Of a DNA stretch of 64,000 nt, positions 18,117-25,987 are shown one piece after another. The translations under genes were made by a program, and so were the position numbers. The stretch is from Alcaligenaceae bacterium. GTDB taxonomy: Bacteria > Pseudomonadota > Gammaproteobacteria > Burkholderiales > Burkholderiaceae_B. Each line of letters starts with the position of its first letter. Within the stretch, counting starts at the first letter, position 1. The notes under the pieces were generated by a model. That model did not search any database and was not told the DNA's origin. It was given only the letters and a program-made list of their open reading frames with translations. The DNA is taken from contig JACCES010000016.1 of the NCBI GenBank assembly GCA_013416455.1, positions 54,338 through 118,337 of the forward strand, read 5' to 3'.

Positions 18117-19286
18117 TCAGGCGTCCTGACGGGCCAGCAGGGGCAGGCGGGTGGTCAGGCCGGTGAGCAATTCCGCGGCGATGGTGTCGCAGGCCAGGGC
18201 GGCGGTTTCGACCGGCAGCGCAGCCCCGGCCGGCGCGTGGCCCCACAGCGTCATGATGTCGCCGGGCCGTTCCGCCGGCTGGGGGCCGAGATCGACGGTC
18301 AGGCAGTCCATCGTGACCCGGCCGGCCAGGGGAACAGGCCGCCCGCCGTCGCCGGCCAGCACATGCCCGTGCCGCCACAGCCCGCGCGGCACGCCATGGC
18401 CGTATCCGATGCCGACCACCCCTATGCAGGTGTCGCGGGGGGCGCGATAACCGTCGCCATAGCCGACGGTCTGGCCCGCCGCCACGCGGCGGATGCCCAG
18501 GAGGCGGGCATGGAGGCTCATGGCGGGACGCAGGCCCAGCTGGGCCCCGTTGCGGCCCGGCACGGCGCTGGCGCCATACAGCGCCAGGCCGCAACGCAGC
18601 CAGTGCCCGGCGGCATGGGTGGGGCACGGTGCATTGCCGCACAGGGCGGCCGAGTTGCCGGTGCTGTGCGGGCCGGGCAGGCCGGCGGTGGCTTGTGCGA
18701 AAGCTTGCCGCTCGGCGGCGAGGGCCTGGGGGTCCTCCGCCATGGCGTAGTGGTGCAGGTGCCCCGCGGCGGCCAGCGCGCCAGCGCGGGCAAGCGCATG
18801 GAGCCGCCCGAATGCGGCGGCATAGCCGCTATCGTCGAAGCCCTGGCTGCGCAGGCGGCCGGCATGGCGCAGCCAGGCGTGGACGCGGGGCAGGCTTGCG
18901 CGCATGTCTTCCAGGCGCCGCAGCGCGGCTTCGTCGTCTATCACGATATGCAGCTCGCCCAGGGCCGGGTCGCCCAGAACGGCGGGATCCAGGCCGACGG
19001 CCGACAGCAGCATAATGGGGTGGCGCCAGCCCAGCCCGCGGCTGCGGACCGCGTCATCCAGCGTGGCCACGGCAATGCCGTCGGATCCGTCCAGCGCGCC
19101 CAGCGCATGGTGCAGACCGTGGCCGTAGGCGTCCGCTTTCACCACCGCCCACAGGCGTGGAGGCGGCGTGCCGGCCTCGGCCGCGCTCAGGCGGCGGCGC
19201 AGCCAGGCCAGGTTATGGGCAATGGCGGCGGGATCTATGCTGGCCCAGGGGCCGGAACCGGCGGGCGCGTGCCATGGACGCGTCAT
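18117..19286 (-). CDS. alr: Alanine racemase
   Basis: PLP enzyme interconverting L- and D-alanine for peptidoglycan. It is 389 residues with the PLP lysine K50 in 'AVVKADAYGHG', the second-domain tyrosine motif 'TVGYGDGYRA' and 'GIGYGHGVPR', and the substrate-binding 'LAGRVTMDCLTVDLG'. The ATG overlaps the stop of the HATPase gene by 4 bp, so it is the last cistron of a permease-HATPase-alr operon. This is an unusual partner set for alr. Confidence 0.93.
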   Translation of the reverse strand: MTRPWHAPAGSGPWASIDPAAIAHNLAWLRRRLSAAEAGTPPPRLWAVVKADAYGHGLHHALGALDGSDGIAVATLDDAVRSRGLGWRHPIMLLSAVGLDPAVLGDPALGELHIVIDDEAALRRLEDMRASLPRVHAWLRHAGRLRSQGFDDSGYAAAFGRLHALARAGALAAAGHLHHYAMAEDPQALAAERQAFAQATAGLPGPHSTGNSAALCGNAPCPTHAAGHWLRCGLALYGASAVPGRNGAQLGLRPAMSLHARLLGIRRVAAGQTVGYGDGYRAPRDTCIGVVGIGYGHGVPRGLWRHGHVLAGDGGRPVPLAGRVTMDCLTVDLGPQPAERPGDIMTLWGHAPAGAALPVETAALACDTIAAELLTGLTTRLPLLARQDA

Positions 19287-19720
19287 GGCGCGTCATCGAT
19301 CGCGGCCACGAGCTGCAGGTGGTTCCAGCCTTCGCGCCGTTCGTGGCGGATGTCTTCCAGATAATGCAGCATCAGGCGCAGGCCGTGGCCGCCGATCTCG
19401 GCTTCGTCGAGCGTGGCGTCGAGTTCCCGTGGAGTCCGGGCGGTGGGGTCGAACGCCACGCCGTTGTCCATGACGTCGAGCGTCAGCCGCCGCCCCTCTT
19501 CCCGCAGGCGCAGGCGCACGCAAGGCTCGCCGCCGGCCGGCCGCTCTTGCGGGTAGCCGTACATGGCGATGTTGGTCAGCGTTTCATCCAGGCAGAGGCG
19601 TATCTTGAACAGGGTGCGGGCGGGCCAGCGCCCCCTTGCGGCCGCCGCTTCCAGCCACTTCTGCGCCTGTGCGAGGGTGTGCCGGTCGACGGGAAGGGAG
19701 ATTTCGGCCTGATCGCTCAT
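19283..19720 (-). CDS. RsbW-like HATPase serine-kinase / anti-sigma factor
   Basis: 145-residue stand-alone GHKL ATPase of the SpoIIAB/RsbW/BtrW type. The N-box is 'CLDETLTNIAMYGYP' (E46, N50), the G1 box 'DNGVAF' (D85-G87) and the G2 box 'IGGHGLRLM' (G110-G113), so ATP binding should be intact. Family members phosphorylate a STAS protein and hold a sigma factor or other target. It begins 11 bp after the fused permease and overlaps alr by 4 bp. A STAS gene lies 1.9 kb away, divergently transcribed from the same operon. No sigma factor is adjacent. Confidence 0.9.
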   Translation of the reverse strand: MSDQAEISLPVDRHTLAQAQKWLEAAAARGRWPARTLFKIRLCLDETLTNIAMYGYPQERPAGGEPCVRLRLREEGRRLTLDVMDNGVAFDPTARTPRELDATLDEAEIGGHGLRLMLHYLEDIRHERREGWNHLQLVAAIDDAP

Positions 19721-19731
19721 GTCAGCCTGTA

Positions 19732-21501
19732 TTAGTGATCGAAGTGCAGGCGCAGGCTGGATTGACCATTGCGGGCGTCCGCGTGAACCCGATCCGCCAG
19801 GCGCAGCAGCAATGTATGCGACACCTGGGCCATCGTCCGTTCCAGCGCGGCGTCGAAATCGGCGTCGTCGGCATCGAGCAGGTCGATGGACGGTTTGCCC
19901 GCCGTATCCAGAACCAGCGGCGGCCCCTGATGAAGAATCTCGAAATCCAGATTGAATTCGTCGAAGCGGCCGCGGATCAGGGTGGCGCGCCGCCCCTGGC
20001 CGCTGGTATTGATGGCTTCGACGGCTTCCATGGAGGCCTGGGCCGCGCGCCGGATGGCTTCGTGGCGGGCGCCCCAGGCGGCGCCGGCGGATTCGACGAA
20101 TTCCGTGACCTGCTCAGTCAGTTCACGGCTGGATTGCGCATCGTACAGGTTCTGTGAACTGCGCTGCGAGCTGCCCAGGCGGAAGGCCAGGTTCAGGAGT
20201 ATGGCCGTCAGCCCGGCCACCACGATGCCATTGCGGGCGATGAAGCCGATTGCTTCGGGCAGCAGGTCGCTCAGATTGGGCATGAACATGACGCCCATGC
20301 CGGCCACGAAGGCCAGGCCCACCATGAAGATGCCGCGCGCATCCATGGCGCGGGAGGCGATCAGTTGTATGCCGGAGACGATGAGATAGGCGGCGGCGTA
20401 CAGTTCGACCGCGCCGATGATGGCCGTGGGAATGAGGGTGAGGGCGCGCGCGACCATGGGCATGAAGGCCAGCGCCAGCAGCAGGGCGGCCACGGCCAGG
20501 CCGACCCAGCGCGAGGTGGAGCGGCTGATGTGGCAGAGCGCGAGATTGGCCGATGATGTCGCGCTCGGATAGCCGCCGAACCCCGCCATCAGCAGATTGC
20601 CCAGGGCATTGGCCCGGATGCCGCCGCCGACCATGCGCATGTTGGCGCGCCGCCAGTCGGCGTCGTCCATCTTCTGCATGAGCACCACGGAGGCGAAGGT
20701 GTCGAGCTGCGTCATGAGCGCGAGCAGCCCCACCGCCACCAGCACGCCCGAGGGGATGCCCAGATTCGGCGCCTGGAGGGAGGGCAGCCCGAACAGCGGT
20801 GTGTGCAGCAGCGCATCGCCGCCATGCAGCTTGCCCAGGAGGGCGGCGATGATGATGCCCGCGCCCATGCCGGCGAGCAGGGCGAACAGCTTCATGCCGC
20901 GACTGCCCCAGATCGACAGGGCCATGATGACCAGCAGCGTGACGCCGCCCAGCACGAGATCGGTGGAATCGGCGGCGTTTTCGTGCAGGCCCATGAAGTG
21001 GACGAGCGCCGGTTCGATCAGCGACAGGCCGCCGACGCAGACGACGACGCCGGCGACGGTGGGCGGCAGTACGGCCCGCAGGTGCGGAACGATGTAGCTG
21101 GCCCCCAGCGCGGCAACGCCGTTCACGATGCATACGATGACCATGCCGCCAGCGCCGTATTCCGCGCATACCAGCCCCGAGAGGGCGACCAGCAGGGGGT
21201 CGGGCATGTGCACCAGCATGGTGCCCGAACCAGTGCGCCCGCCCCAGGCCTGCAGGGCCGTCGATAGCGCCACGCCGATGATGGTGGCGCTGACCATCTG
21301 GCGGGTCGCTTCGGCGTCGAGCCCGCCGATGTGGGCGGCGGCCAGCACATAGGCGATGAGCGCCAGCGCCGTGGCGGCGTGCTGGACGGAAAGAATGGCC
21401 AGCGCCGACAGCGGTGGGCGCTCCATGGAGGCGTAGGCGAGATCGCGCGGCCGCTTGACGGGGGGGGTAGGAGGTAAACCGAATCTGGAAAAGAAGCCCA
21501 T
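19732..21501 (-). CDS. NCS2/NAT-family permease fused to a C-terminal degenerate HATPase-like domain
   Basis: 589 residues. Residues ~30-455 form a 12-14 TM nucleobase-cation symporter (NCS2/NAT) domain. The usual signature is changed: the stretch is 'GFGGYPSATSSANLALCH', where transporters of the family have Q-N-x-G, and the TM8 Glu region reads 'MTQLDTFASV'. The last ~130 residues are soluble and can be laid along the neighbouring HATPase: 'EAIRRAAQASMEAVEAI' at the N-box, 'LDFEILHQGPPL' at the G1 box, and 'LLLRLADRVHADARNGQSSL' at the final helix-strand. The ATP-box Asn, Asp and glycines are missing. It could be a transceptor that docks STAS or HATPase partners (inference). First gene of the permease-HATPase-alr operon. 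Confidence 0.8.
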   Translation of the reverse strand: MGFFSRFGLPPTPPVKRPRDLAYASMERPPLSALAILSVQHAATALALIAYVLAAAHIGGLDAEATRQMVSATIIGVALSTALQAWGGRTGSGTMLVHMPDPLLVALSGLVCAEYGAGGMVIVCIVNGVAALGASYIVPHLRAVLPPTVAGVVVCVGGLSLIEPALVHFMGLHENAADSTDLVLGGVTLLVIMALSIWGSRGMKLFALLAGMGAGIIIAALLGKLHGGDALLHTPLFGLPSLQAPNLGIPSGVLVAVGLLALMTQLDTFASVVLMQKMDDADWRRANMRMVGGGIRANALGNLLMAGFGGYPSATSSANLALCHISRSTSRWVGLAVAALLLALAFMPMVARALTLIPTAIIGAVELYAAAYLIVSGIQLIASRAMDARGIFMVGLAFVAGMGVMFMPNLSDLLPEAIGFIARNGIVVAGLTAILLNLAFRLGSSQRSSQNLYDAQSSRELTEQVTEFVESAGAAWGARHEAIRRAAQASMEAVEAINTSGQGRRATLIRGRFDEFNLDFEILHQGPPLVLDTAGKPSIDLLDADDADFDAALERTMAQVSHTLLLRLADRVHADARNGQSSLRLHFDH

Positions 21502-21535
21502 GTATGGTTATGATTCCCTGCTGCGATCGATCGGA

Positions 21536-21558
21536 GGCGCCCCATTATAGGGGGCGCC
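21536..21558. promoter_or_regulatory. Inverted repeat in the divergent permease/STAS promoter region
   Basis: GGCGCCCC (21536-21543) and GGGGCGCC (21551-21558) are perfect 8-bp arms around ATTATAG. The site lies midway between the divergent start codons at 21501 and 21614. The AT spacer resembles a -10 element. An operator controlling both halves of the partner-switch locus is plausible; nothing identifies the regulator. Confidence 0.5.
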
Positions 21559-21613
21559 GGCTGAAGGTCGATACATATTGTCAGAAAATTTTTAACTCTA
21601 AACGGTTGCCTTC

Positions 21614-21949
21614 ATGAGCCTTACTCGCGAAAAAAACGGCGAGATCCTTGTCGTTTCCACTGCCGGCCAGATCAACAGCGCAAATGCCGCTGAACTGGAA
21701 AACAGCCTGCTCGCGTGGGTCGAGGAAGGCGAGCACAAATGGGTGCTCGACATGGCGGGCGTCGAATACATATCCAGCGCCGGCCTGCGGGTCGTGCTGC
21801 TGCTGGCCAAACGGCTCAAGCAGAACTCGGGGCATCTGGTGCTGTGCGGGCTGCAGCCGCACGTGCATGAAGTCTTCGACATCAGCGGCTTCCTGTCGAT
21901 TCTGGATGTGGCCGACTCGCGCGACGCCGCACTGGGCCGCCACGCCTGA
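21614..21949 (+). CDS. STAS-domain anti-sigma factor antagonist
   Basis: 111-residue single STAS domain (SpoIIAA/RsbV/BtrV type): 'EILVVSTAGQINSANAAELE', then 'HKWVLDMAGVEYISSAGLRV' with the phosphorylatable serine at S55 (adjacent S54), then 'GHLVLCGLQPHVHEVFDISGF'. In this family the unphosphorylated form releases the HATPase's target; the kinase would be the HATPase at 19283-19720 and the phosphatase that at 13500-15518. It is divergent from the permease operon and convergent with pxpC. Confidence 0.92.
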   Translation: MSLTREKNGEILVVSTAGQINSANAAELENSLLAWVEEGEHKWVLDMAGVEYISSAGLRVVLLLAKRLKQNSGHLVLCGLQPHVHEVFDISGFLSILDVADSRDAALGRHA

Positions 21950-21969
21950 ATCCGGCCTTCGCCCGGGGG

Positions 21970-22974
21970 TCAGGGCGTTTCGGCGGCGTGCGCAATGCGT
22001 TCGCGCAGCCCCCGCAATGAGCCGCGCAACCGTTCCAGCGCCTGTTCGCGCAGGTTGTCCAGCTGCTGCGCGTGCGCCAGCGTGATTTCCTCGAAACGCA
22101 GCACATCGCCGGGCATGCATTGGGCCAGCTGCGGCAGGTCGACAGAGGCGAGATGGCCGATCTTGGGATAGCCGCCCACTGATTGCCTGTCGGCCATCAG
22201 CACGATGGGCTGCCCGTCGGGCGGCACCTGCAGGCTTCCGAAGGTGGCGCCTTCCGAAAGCAGCTGCCGGTTTTCTCTCAGGGACAGTGCCGGGCCCCGC
22301 AGGCGGTAGCCCATGCGGTCCGACTGGTTGGCGATGCGGTAGTCGCTGTCGAACAGCGTATCCAGCGCTTCGTCCGTGAACAGCCCGGTGTGGGGGCCGC
22401 GCATGACGCGCAGCCTCGGGCGCGGGTTGTGCGCCAGGGTGGATGGCAGGTAGATGGCGATGCCGGCGAGTTCGTCGGCCAATGCCTGGCGCGCCTCGGC
22501 ACGCAGCGGCGTGTTCAGGGGCAGGACATCGCCCTTGCGCAGCGCGCGGCCCTGGAAGCCGCCCAGGCGGCCGCGCAGCCAGGTGCTCTGGCTACCCAGG
22601 ATTTCGGGCAGGGCCATGCCGCCATGCCAGGCGATGTAGCAGCGCACCCCGCCGCGGCGCTGGCCGAAGGACAGCAGATCGCCGGCGTTCAGCACGAGCG
22701 GTCGGCCCATCGGCGCGGGTTCACCGTTGATCATCGGGCCGAGATCAGCGCCGGCCAGCGCGATGCAGGCCGGCGCGTCGAAGCGGAGCACGGGCCCCAG
22801 GAGCGTGACTTCAAGCGTGGCCATGTCATGCTCATTGCCCGCGATGAGGTTGGCCAACTGGTGGGCGCGCTGATCCATGGCGCCGCCCACGGGCATGCCC
22901 AGGTGCTGGTAGCCGTGGCGCCCAAAATCCTGGAAGGTGCTGGCCAGGCCGGGCCTGATGACAGTGACGCTCAT
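21970..22974 (-). CDS. pxpC: 5-oxoprolinase subunit PxpC (biotin-dependent carboxyltransferase-like)
   Basis: 334 residues, KipA/AHS2 family. With PxpA and PxpB it cleaves 5-oxoproline to glutamate using ATP. Motifs include 'RPGLASTFQDFGRHGYQHLG', 'GPVLRFD', 'YIAWHGG' and 'QSVGGYPKIGHL'. The ATG at 22974 overlaps the pxpB stop by 4 bp. The C-terminal ~45 residues after 'GDVLRFEEI' are charged and helical. No pxpA (LamB/YcsF) gene is adjacent. Confidence 0.9.
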   Translation of the reverse strand: MSVTVIRPGLASTFQDFGRHGYQHLGMPVGGAMDQRAHQLANLIAGNEHDMATLEVTLLGPVLRFDAPACIALAGADLGPMINGEPAPMGRPLVLNAGDLLSFGQRRGGVRCYIAWHGGMALPEILGSQSTWLRGRLGGFQGRALRKGDVLPLNTPLRAEARQALADELAGIAIYLPSTLAHNPRPRLRVMRGPHTGLFTDEALDTLFDSDYRIANQSDRMGYRLRGPALSLRENRQLLSEGATFGSLQVPPDGQPIVLMADRQSVGGYPKIGHLASVDLPQLAQCMPGDVLRFEEITLAHAQQLDNLREQALERLRGSLRGLRERIAHAAETP

Positions 22975-23699
22975 TGCCCGGGCCAGCCGTGAAAGGCTTC
23001 CTGGGTGATGGGCACCAGGCGCACGCTGTCGCCGGGGGCGATCAGCGTGGCGGGTTCGCGCAGGGGGTCGAAGAGCCGCAGGGGGGTGCGGCCGATCACG
23101 TGCCAGCCGCCGGGCAGTTCGTTGGGGTAGACGATGGTCTGGCGATTGGCCACGGCCACCGAGCCGGCCGGAACGGCGGTGCGCGGCGTGTCGCGCCGCG
23201 CCAGGGCGAAATCTTCGTCGAGCACGCCCATGAAAGGCGCGCCCGGGGCGAACCCCAGCATGAACACATACAGCGGCTCGCGGCTGTGGCGCTGAACGAC
23301 CGAGCTTTCGCTCATGCCGAGGCGCTCGGCGACGTCGCGCAGATCGGGCCCGAATTCGCCGCCGTAGCAGACGGGCAGTTCGACGAGCCGGCCGCCGGTC
23401 TGCGCGCTGTCCAGCCTGGCTTGGCGCAGGATTTCCTCGATTCCGAGTTCGAGCTTGCGCAGGCTGGTATTGGCCGTGTGGCGGCCCGGCAGGTAGTGCA
23501 CGGCCACGGTGTTGAAGGTGGGAACGATGTCGCTCACGCCGTCCAAGGCGGCCCGGCGCAGGGCCGCCGCCGCGGCGCCGCAGCGGCGGCCTGTCGCGGC
23601 GTCGAGGCCGGTTCCGAAGCGGATGACCAAGCAGCGGTCGCCGTGGGCGGCGATGCTCCATTCTTTGTGTTCAGGCTGTTCCAGCATGCCTATGTCCAC
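22971..23699 (-). CDS. pxpB: 5-oxoprolinase subunit PxpB
   Basis: 242 residues, KipI/AHS1 family, partner of PxpC. It shows 'GDRCLVIRFG', 'VPTFNTVAVHYLP', 'LPVCYGGEFGPDL', 'FMLGFAPGAPFMGVLD' and 'ELPGGWHVIGRTPLRLFD', which cover the family along its length. It is the first gene of a pxpB-pxpC pair that lies 84 bp downstream of phoR on the same strand, so read-through from phoBR is possible. Confidence 0.92.
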   Translation of the reverse strand: MDIGMLEQPEHKEWSIAAHGDRCLVIRFGTGLDAATGRRCGAAAAALRRAALDGVSDIVPTFNTVAVHYLPGRHTANTSLRKLELGIEEILRQARLDSAQTGGRLVELPVCYGGEFGPDLRDVAERLGMSESSVVQRHSREPLYVFMLGFAPGAPFMGVLDEDFALARRDTPRTAVPAGSVAVANRQTIVYPNELPGGWHVIGRTPLRLFDPLREPATLIAPGDSVRLVPITQEAFHGWPGQ

Positions 23700-23783
23700 G
23701 GCCGGGGATGTATGCGTCAGAAGGGATGGCCGACATTCTCGTACAGATTGCGGCCACCGTCGAGACGGCGGAAACCCGCGGGC

Positions 23784-25088
23784 TCACTCGACGGCCGGCG
23801 CGCTGACGATGCGCCGCTGCGGAAACACCAGGGAAAAGGTGCTGCCCGAGCCGTAGCGGCTCTGGATGCGCAGCTCGGCTTCGTGGCGCATGGCGACGTG
23901 CTTGGTGATGGCCAGGCCCAGGCCGGTGCCGCCGGTGGAGCGGGAGCGGCCCCGGTCGGCCCGGTAGAAGCGTTCGGTCAGGCGGGGGATGTCCTGGGGG
24001 GCGATGCCGATGCCGGTGTCCTGCACGGTGTAGACGGCGGTGCCGTCGTCGGCGCGGTACCAGCTGACGGTGATGGTGCCGTCCTTGGGCGTATAGCGAA
24101 CGGCATTGGTGATCAGATTGGATATCGCCGACGTCAGTTCGGAGTCCACGCCCTCGACCTGCAGGGATTCGTCGCAGTGCACTACGAAGACGTGCTGGTC
24201 CCGCGACAGGATGCGGCCCTGCTGCAGCGCCTTGTGCACGAGCGCGCTCATGTCCACGGGCTCGGCCTCGGCCACCGGCGAGGATTCCAGCGTCGAAAGG
24301 GTGAGCAGGTCGGAGACGATGGCTTCCATGCGGCCCGCCTGTTCCCGCATCAGCCCGACGTAGCGCAGCCGCTGCTCGCTGGTGAGCGAATCGGGAGGCA
24401 TGTCCTGCAGGGTTTCGAGAAAGCCCGTCAGCACGGTGAGCGGCGTGCGCAGTTCGTGGGACACGTTGGCGACGAAATCCTTGCGGGTCGTTTCCAGCTT
24501 TTCGAGCTGGGTGATGTCGCGCGTGACCATCAGATAGCGGTCGACGCCGTAGTCGACCAACTGCAGCAGCAGGGTTCTGTCGTGTTCTTCATTCTGCAGG
24601 TGCAGCTGGACGGGGTCGGCCCAGCGGCCCTGGCGCGCATAGCGCGCGAACTCCGGCATGCGCAGAATATTGAAGATGCTGTAGCCGATGTCGGTGCCCG
24701 GGTTCAGGCCCAGGTGTTCACAGGCGCTGCGATTGCACCACGTCAACTGCATCTGGCCGTCGAGCGTGACGGCGCCGTCGGGCAGCGCATGGGCCGCTTC
24801 CAGCATCTGGAGCTTGGTCTGTTCGAGATGGTCGATGGCCTGGCGGTCCCTGCGCAGCTTGCGGTAGACCATGGAAAGAATGTCGTCCCAGGGGCCCACG
24901 GACACCGGCGGCGCGCTTTCAATGTCGTTGGCCCAGCGCGAAATGCGCGATACCTGCATGCCGCTGACGAAGATCATCAGCAACAGGCCGAGAGAGAACA
25001 GGCCCCAGCCGATGTGGGCGCCGAGCCATGAACCCAGACCCCATCCGGCCAGGGCCCACAAAAGGACGGTGAATAGCGTTTTCAGCAT
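23784..25088 (-). CDS. phoR: Phosphate-regulon sensor histidine kinase PhoR
   Basis: 434-residue inner-membrane kinase: two N-terminal hydrophobic segments (about 4-42), a PAS domain (~95-190), HisKA with phospho-acceptor H211 in 'VSHELRTPLT', and HATPase_c boxes 'SNLITNAVRYTP', 'DTGIGIAPQDIPRLTERFYR' and 'GTGLGLAI'. This layout is that of PhoR, which signals phosphate starvation through the Pst/PhoU complex. It follows phoB by 47 bp on the same strand. No pst or phoU gene is in the window. Confidence 0.92.
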   Translation of the reverse strand: MLKTLFTVLLWALAGWGLGSWLGAHIGWGLFSLGLLLMIFVSGMQVSRISRWANDIESAPPVSVGPWDDILSMVYRKLRRDRQAIDHLEQTKLQMLEAAHALPDGAVTLDGQMQLTWCNRSACEHLGLNPGTDIGYSIFNILRMPEFARYARQGRWADPVQLHLQNEEHDRTLLLQLVDYGVDRYLMVTRDITQLEKLETTRKDFVANVSHELRTPLTVLTGFLETLQDMPPDSLTSEQRLRYVGLMREQAGRMEAIVSDLLTLSTLESSPVAEAEPVDMSALVHKALQQGRILSRDQHVFVVHCDESLQVEGVDSELTSAISNLITNAVRYTPKDGTITVSWYRADDGTAVYTVQDTGIGIAPQDIPRLTERFYRADRGRSRSTGGTGLGLAITKHVAMRHEAELRIQSRYGSGSTFSLVFPQRRIVSAPAVE

Positions 25089-25135
25089 GGGGAGGCCTGC
25101 GCGGTCGCTGGAAGTGGGGACATCATGGGGCCGGG

Positions 25136-25831
25136 TCAGGCAGTGGGATGAATGGCAAAACGATAGCCTGCGCCGCGCACAGTTTCAATGTGGGCATCAT
25201 GCCCCGAGGGCTCCAGGGCCTTGCGCAGGCGGCGGATGTGCACGTCCACCGTGCGCTCTTCCACGAACACGTGGTCGCCCCAGACCTGGTCGAGCAGCTG
25301 CGCCCGTGAAAACACTCTTTCAGTATGCGTCATGAAGAAATGCAGCAGGCGGAATTCCGTCGGGCCGACCGACAGGTTGCGGGTGCCGCCGGAGACGCGG
25401 TGGGTCGCAGGGTCCAGACGCAGGGTGCCGATTTCTACGATGTCGTCGGTGAGTTGCGGTGCGCGCCGGCGCAGCACGGCCTTGATGCGGGCAATCAGTT
25501 CCTTGGGGGAAAAGGGCTTGGTGATGTAGTCGTCAGCGCCCGCTTCCAGCCCTTCCACCTTGTCATGTTCGGCGCCTTTGGCGGTGAGCATGATGAGCGG
25601 GACCTGGCGGGTGCGTTCGTCCGAACGCAGGCTGCGTGCCAGCGTGATGCCGGAAGCGCCCGGCAGCATCCAGTCCAGCAGGATCAGATCGGGGAGTTCC
25701 GCGCGGATCAGCGTCTGGGCTTGCTCGGCGTCGAACGCACGCAGCACCTTGTGGCCGGCGAAGGTGAGGTTGACGGAGATGAGTTCCTGGATGGCGGGCT
25801 CATCTTCGACGACGAGTATGGTGGTGCTCAT
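25136..25831 (-). CDS. phoB: Phosphate-regulon response regulator PhoB
   Basis: 231-residue OmpR-class regulator. The receiver domain has acidic residues E9/D10, the phospho-acceptor D53 in '[10 protein letters not shown]' and K in '[10 protein letters not shown]'; the winged-helix domain has '[28 protein letters not shown]' split by helix 2 and '[11 protein letters not shown]'. It is the first gene of phoB-phoR and divergent from ubiE with 156 bp between starts. I could not find a convincing Pho box in that gap. Confidence 0.94.
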   Translation of the reverse strand: MSTTILVVEDEPAIQELISVNLTFAGHKVLRAFDAEQAQTLIRAELPDLILLDWMLPGASGITLARSLRSDERTRQVPLIMLTAKGAEHDKVEGLEAGADDYITKPFSPKELIARIKAVLRRRAPQLTDDIVEIGTLRLDPATHRVSGGTRNLSVGPTEFRLLHFFMTHTERVFSRAQLLDQVWGDHVFVEERTVDVHIRRLRKALEPSGHDAHIETVRGAGYRFAIHPTA

Positions 25832-25890
25832 AAATATGTATCCAGCCTGGTTGAGAAGAGGGCTTGCGCCACGCGGGCGCGTTTCGATTT

Positions 25891-25916
25891 TGCAATACTA
25901 TGGCGGAAATATTGCA
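25891..25916. promoter_or_regulatory. Inverted repeat between phoB and ubiE
   Basis: TGCAATA (25891-25897) and TATTGCA (25910-25916) are perfect 7-bp arms separated by 12 bases, in an AT-richer patch of the phoB/ubiE divergent region. Spacing of one and a half to two helical turns fits a dimeric regulator. No known consensus is matched. Confidence 0.35.
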
Positions 25917-25987
25917 GGTTTGTGAACGCGGGGCGCCGGCATGGGGAATGCGCGTCCGCGGTGATGATGTTGTACGATAGCCGGATC

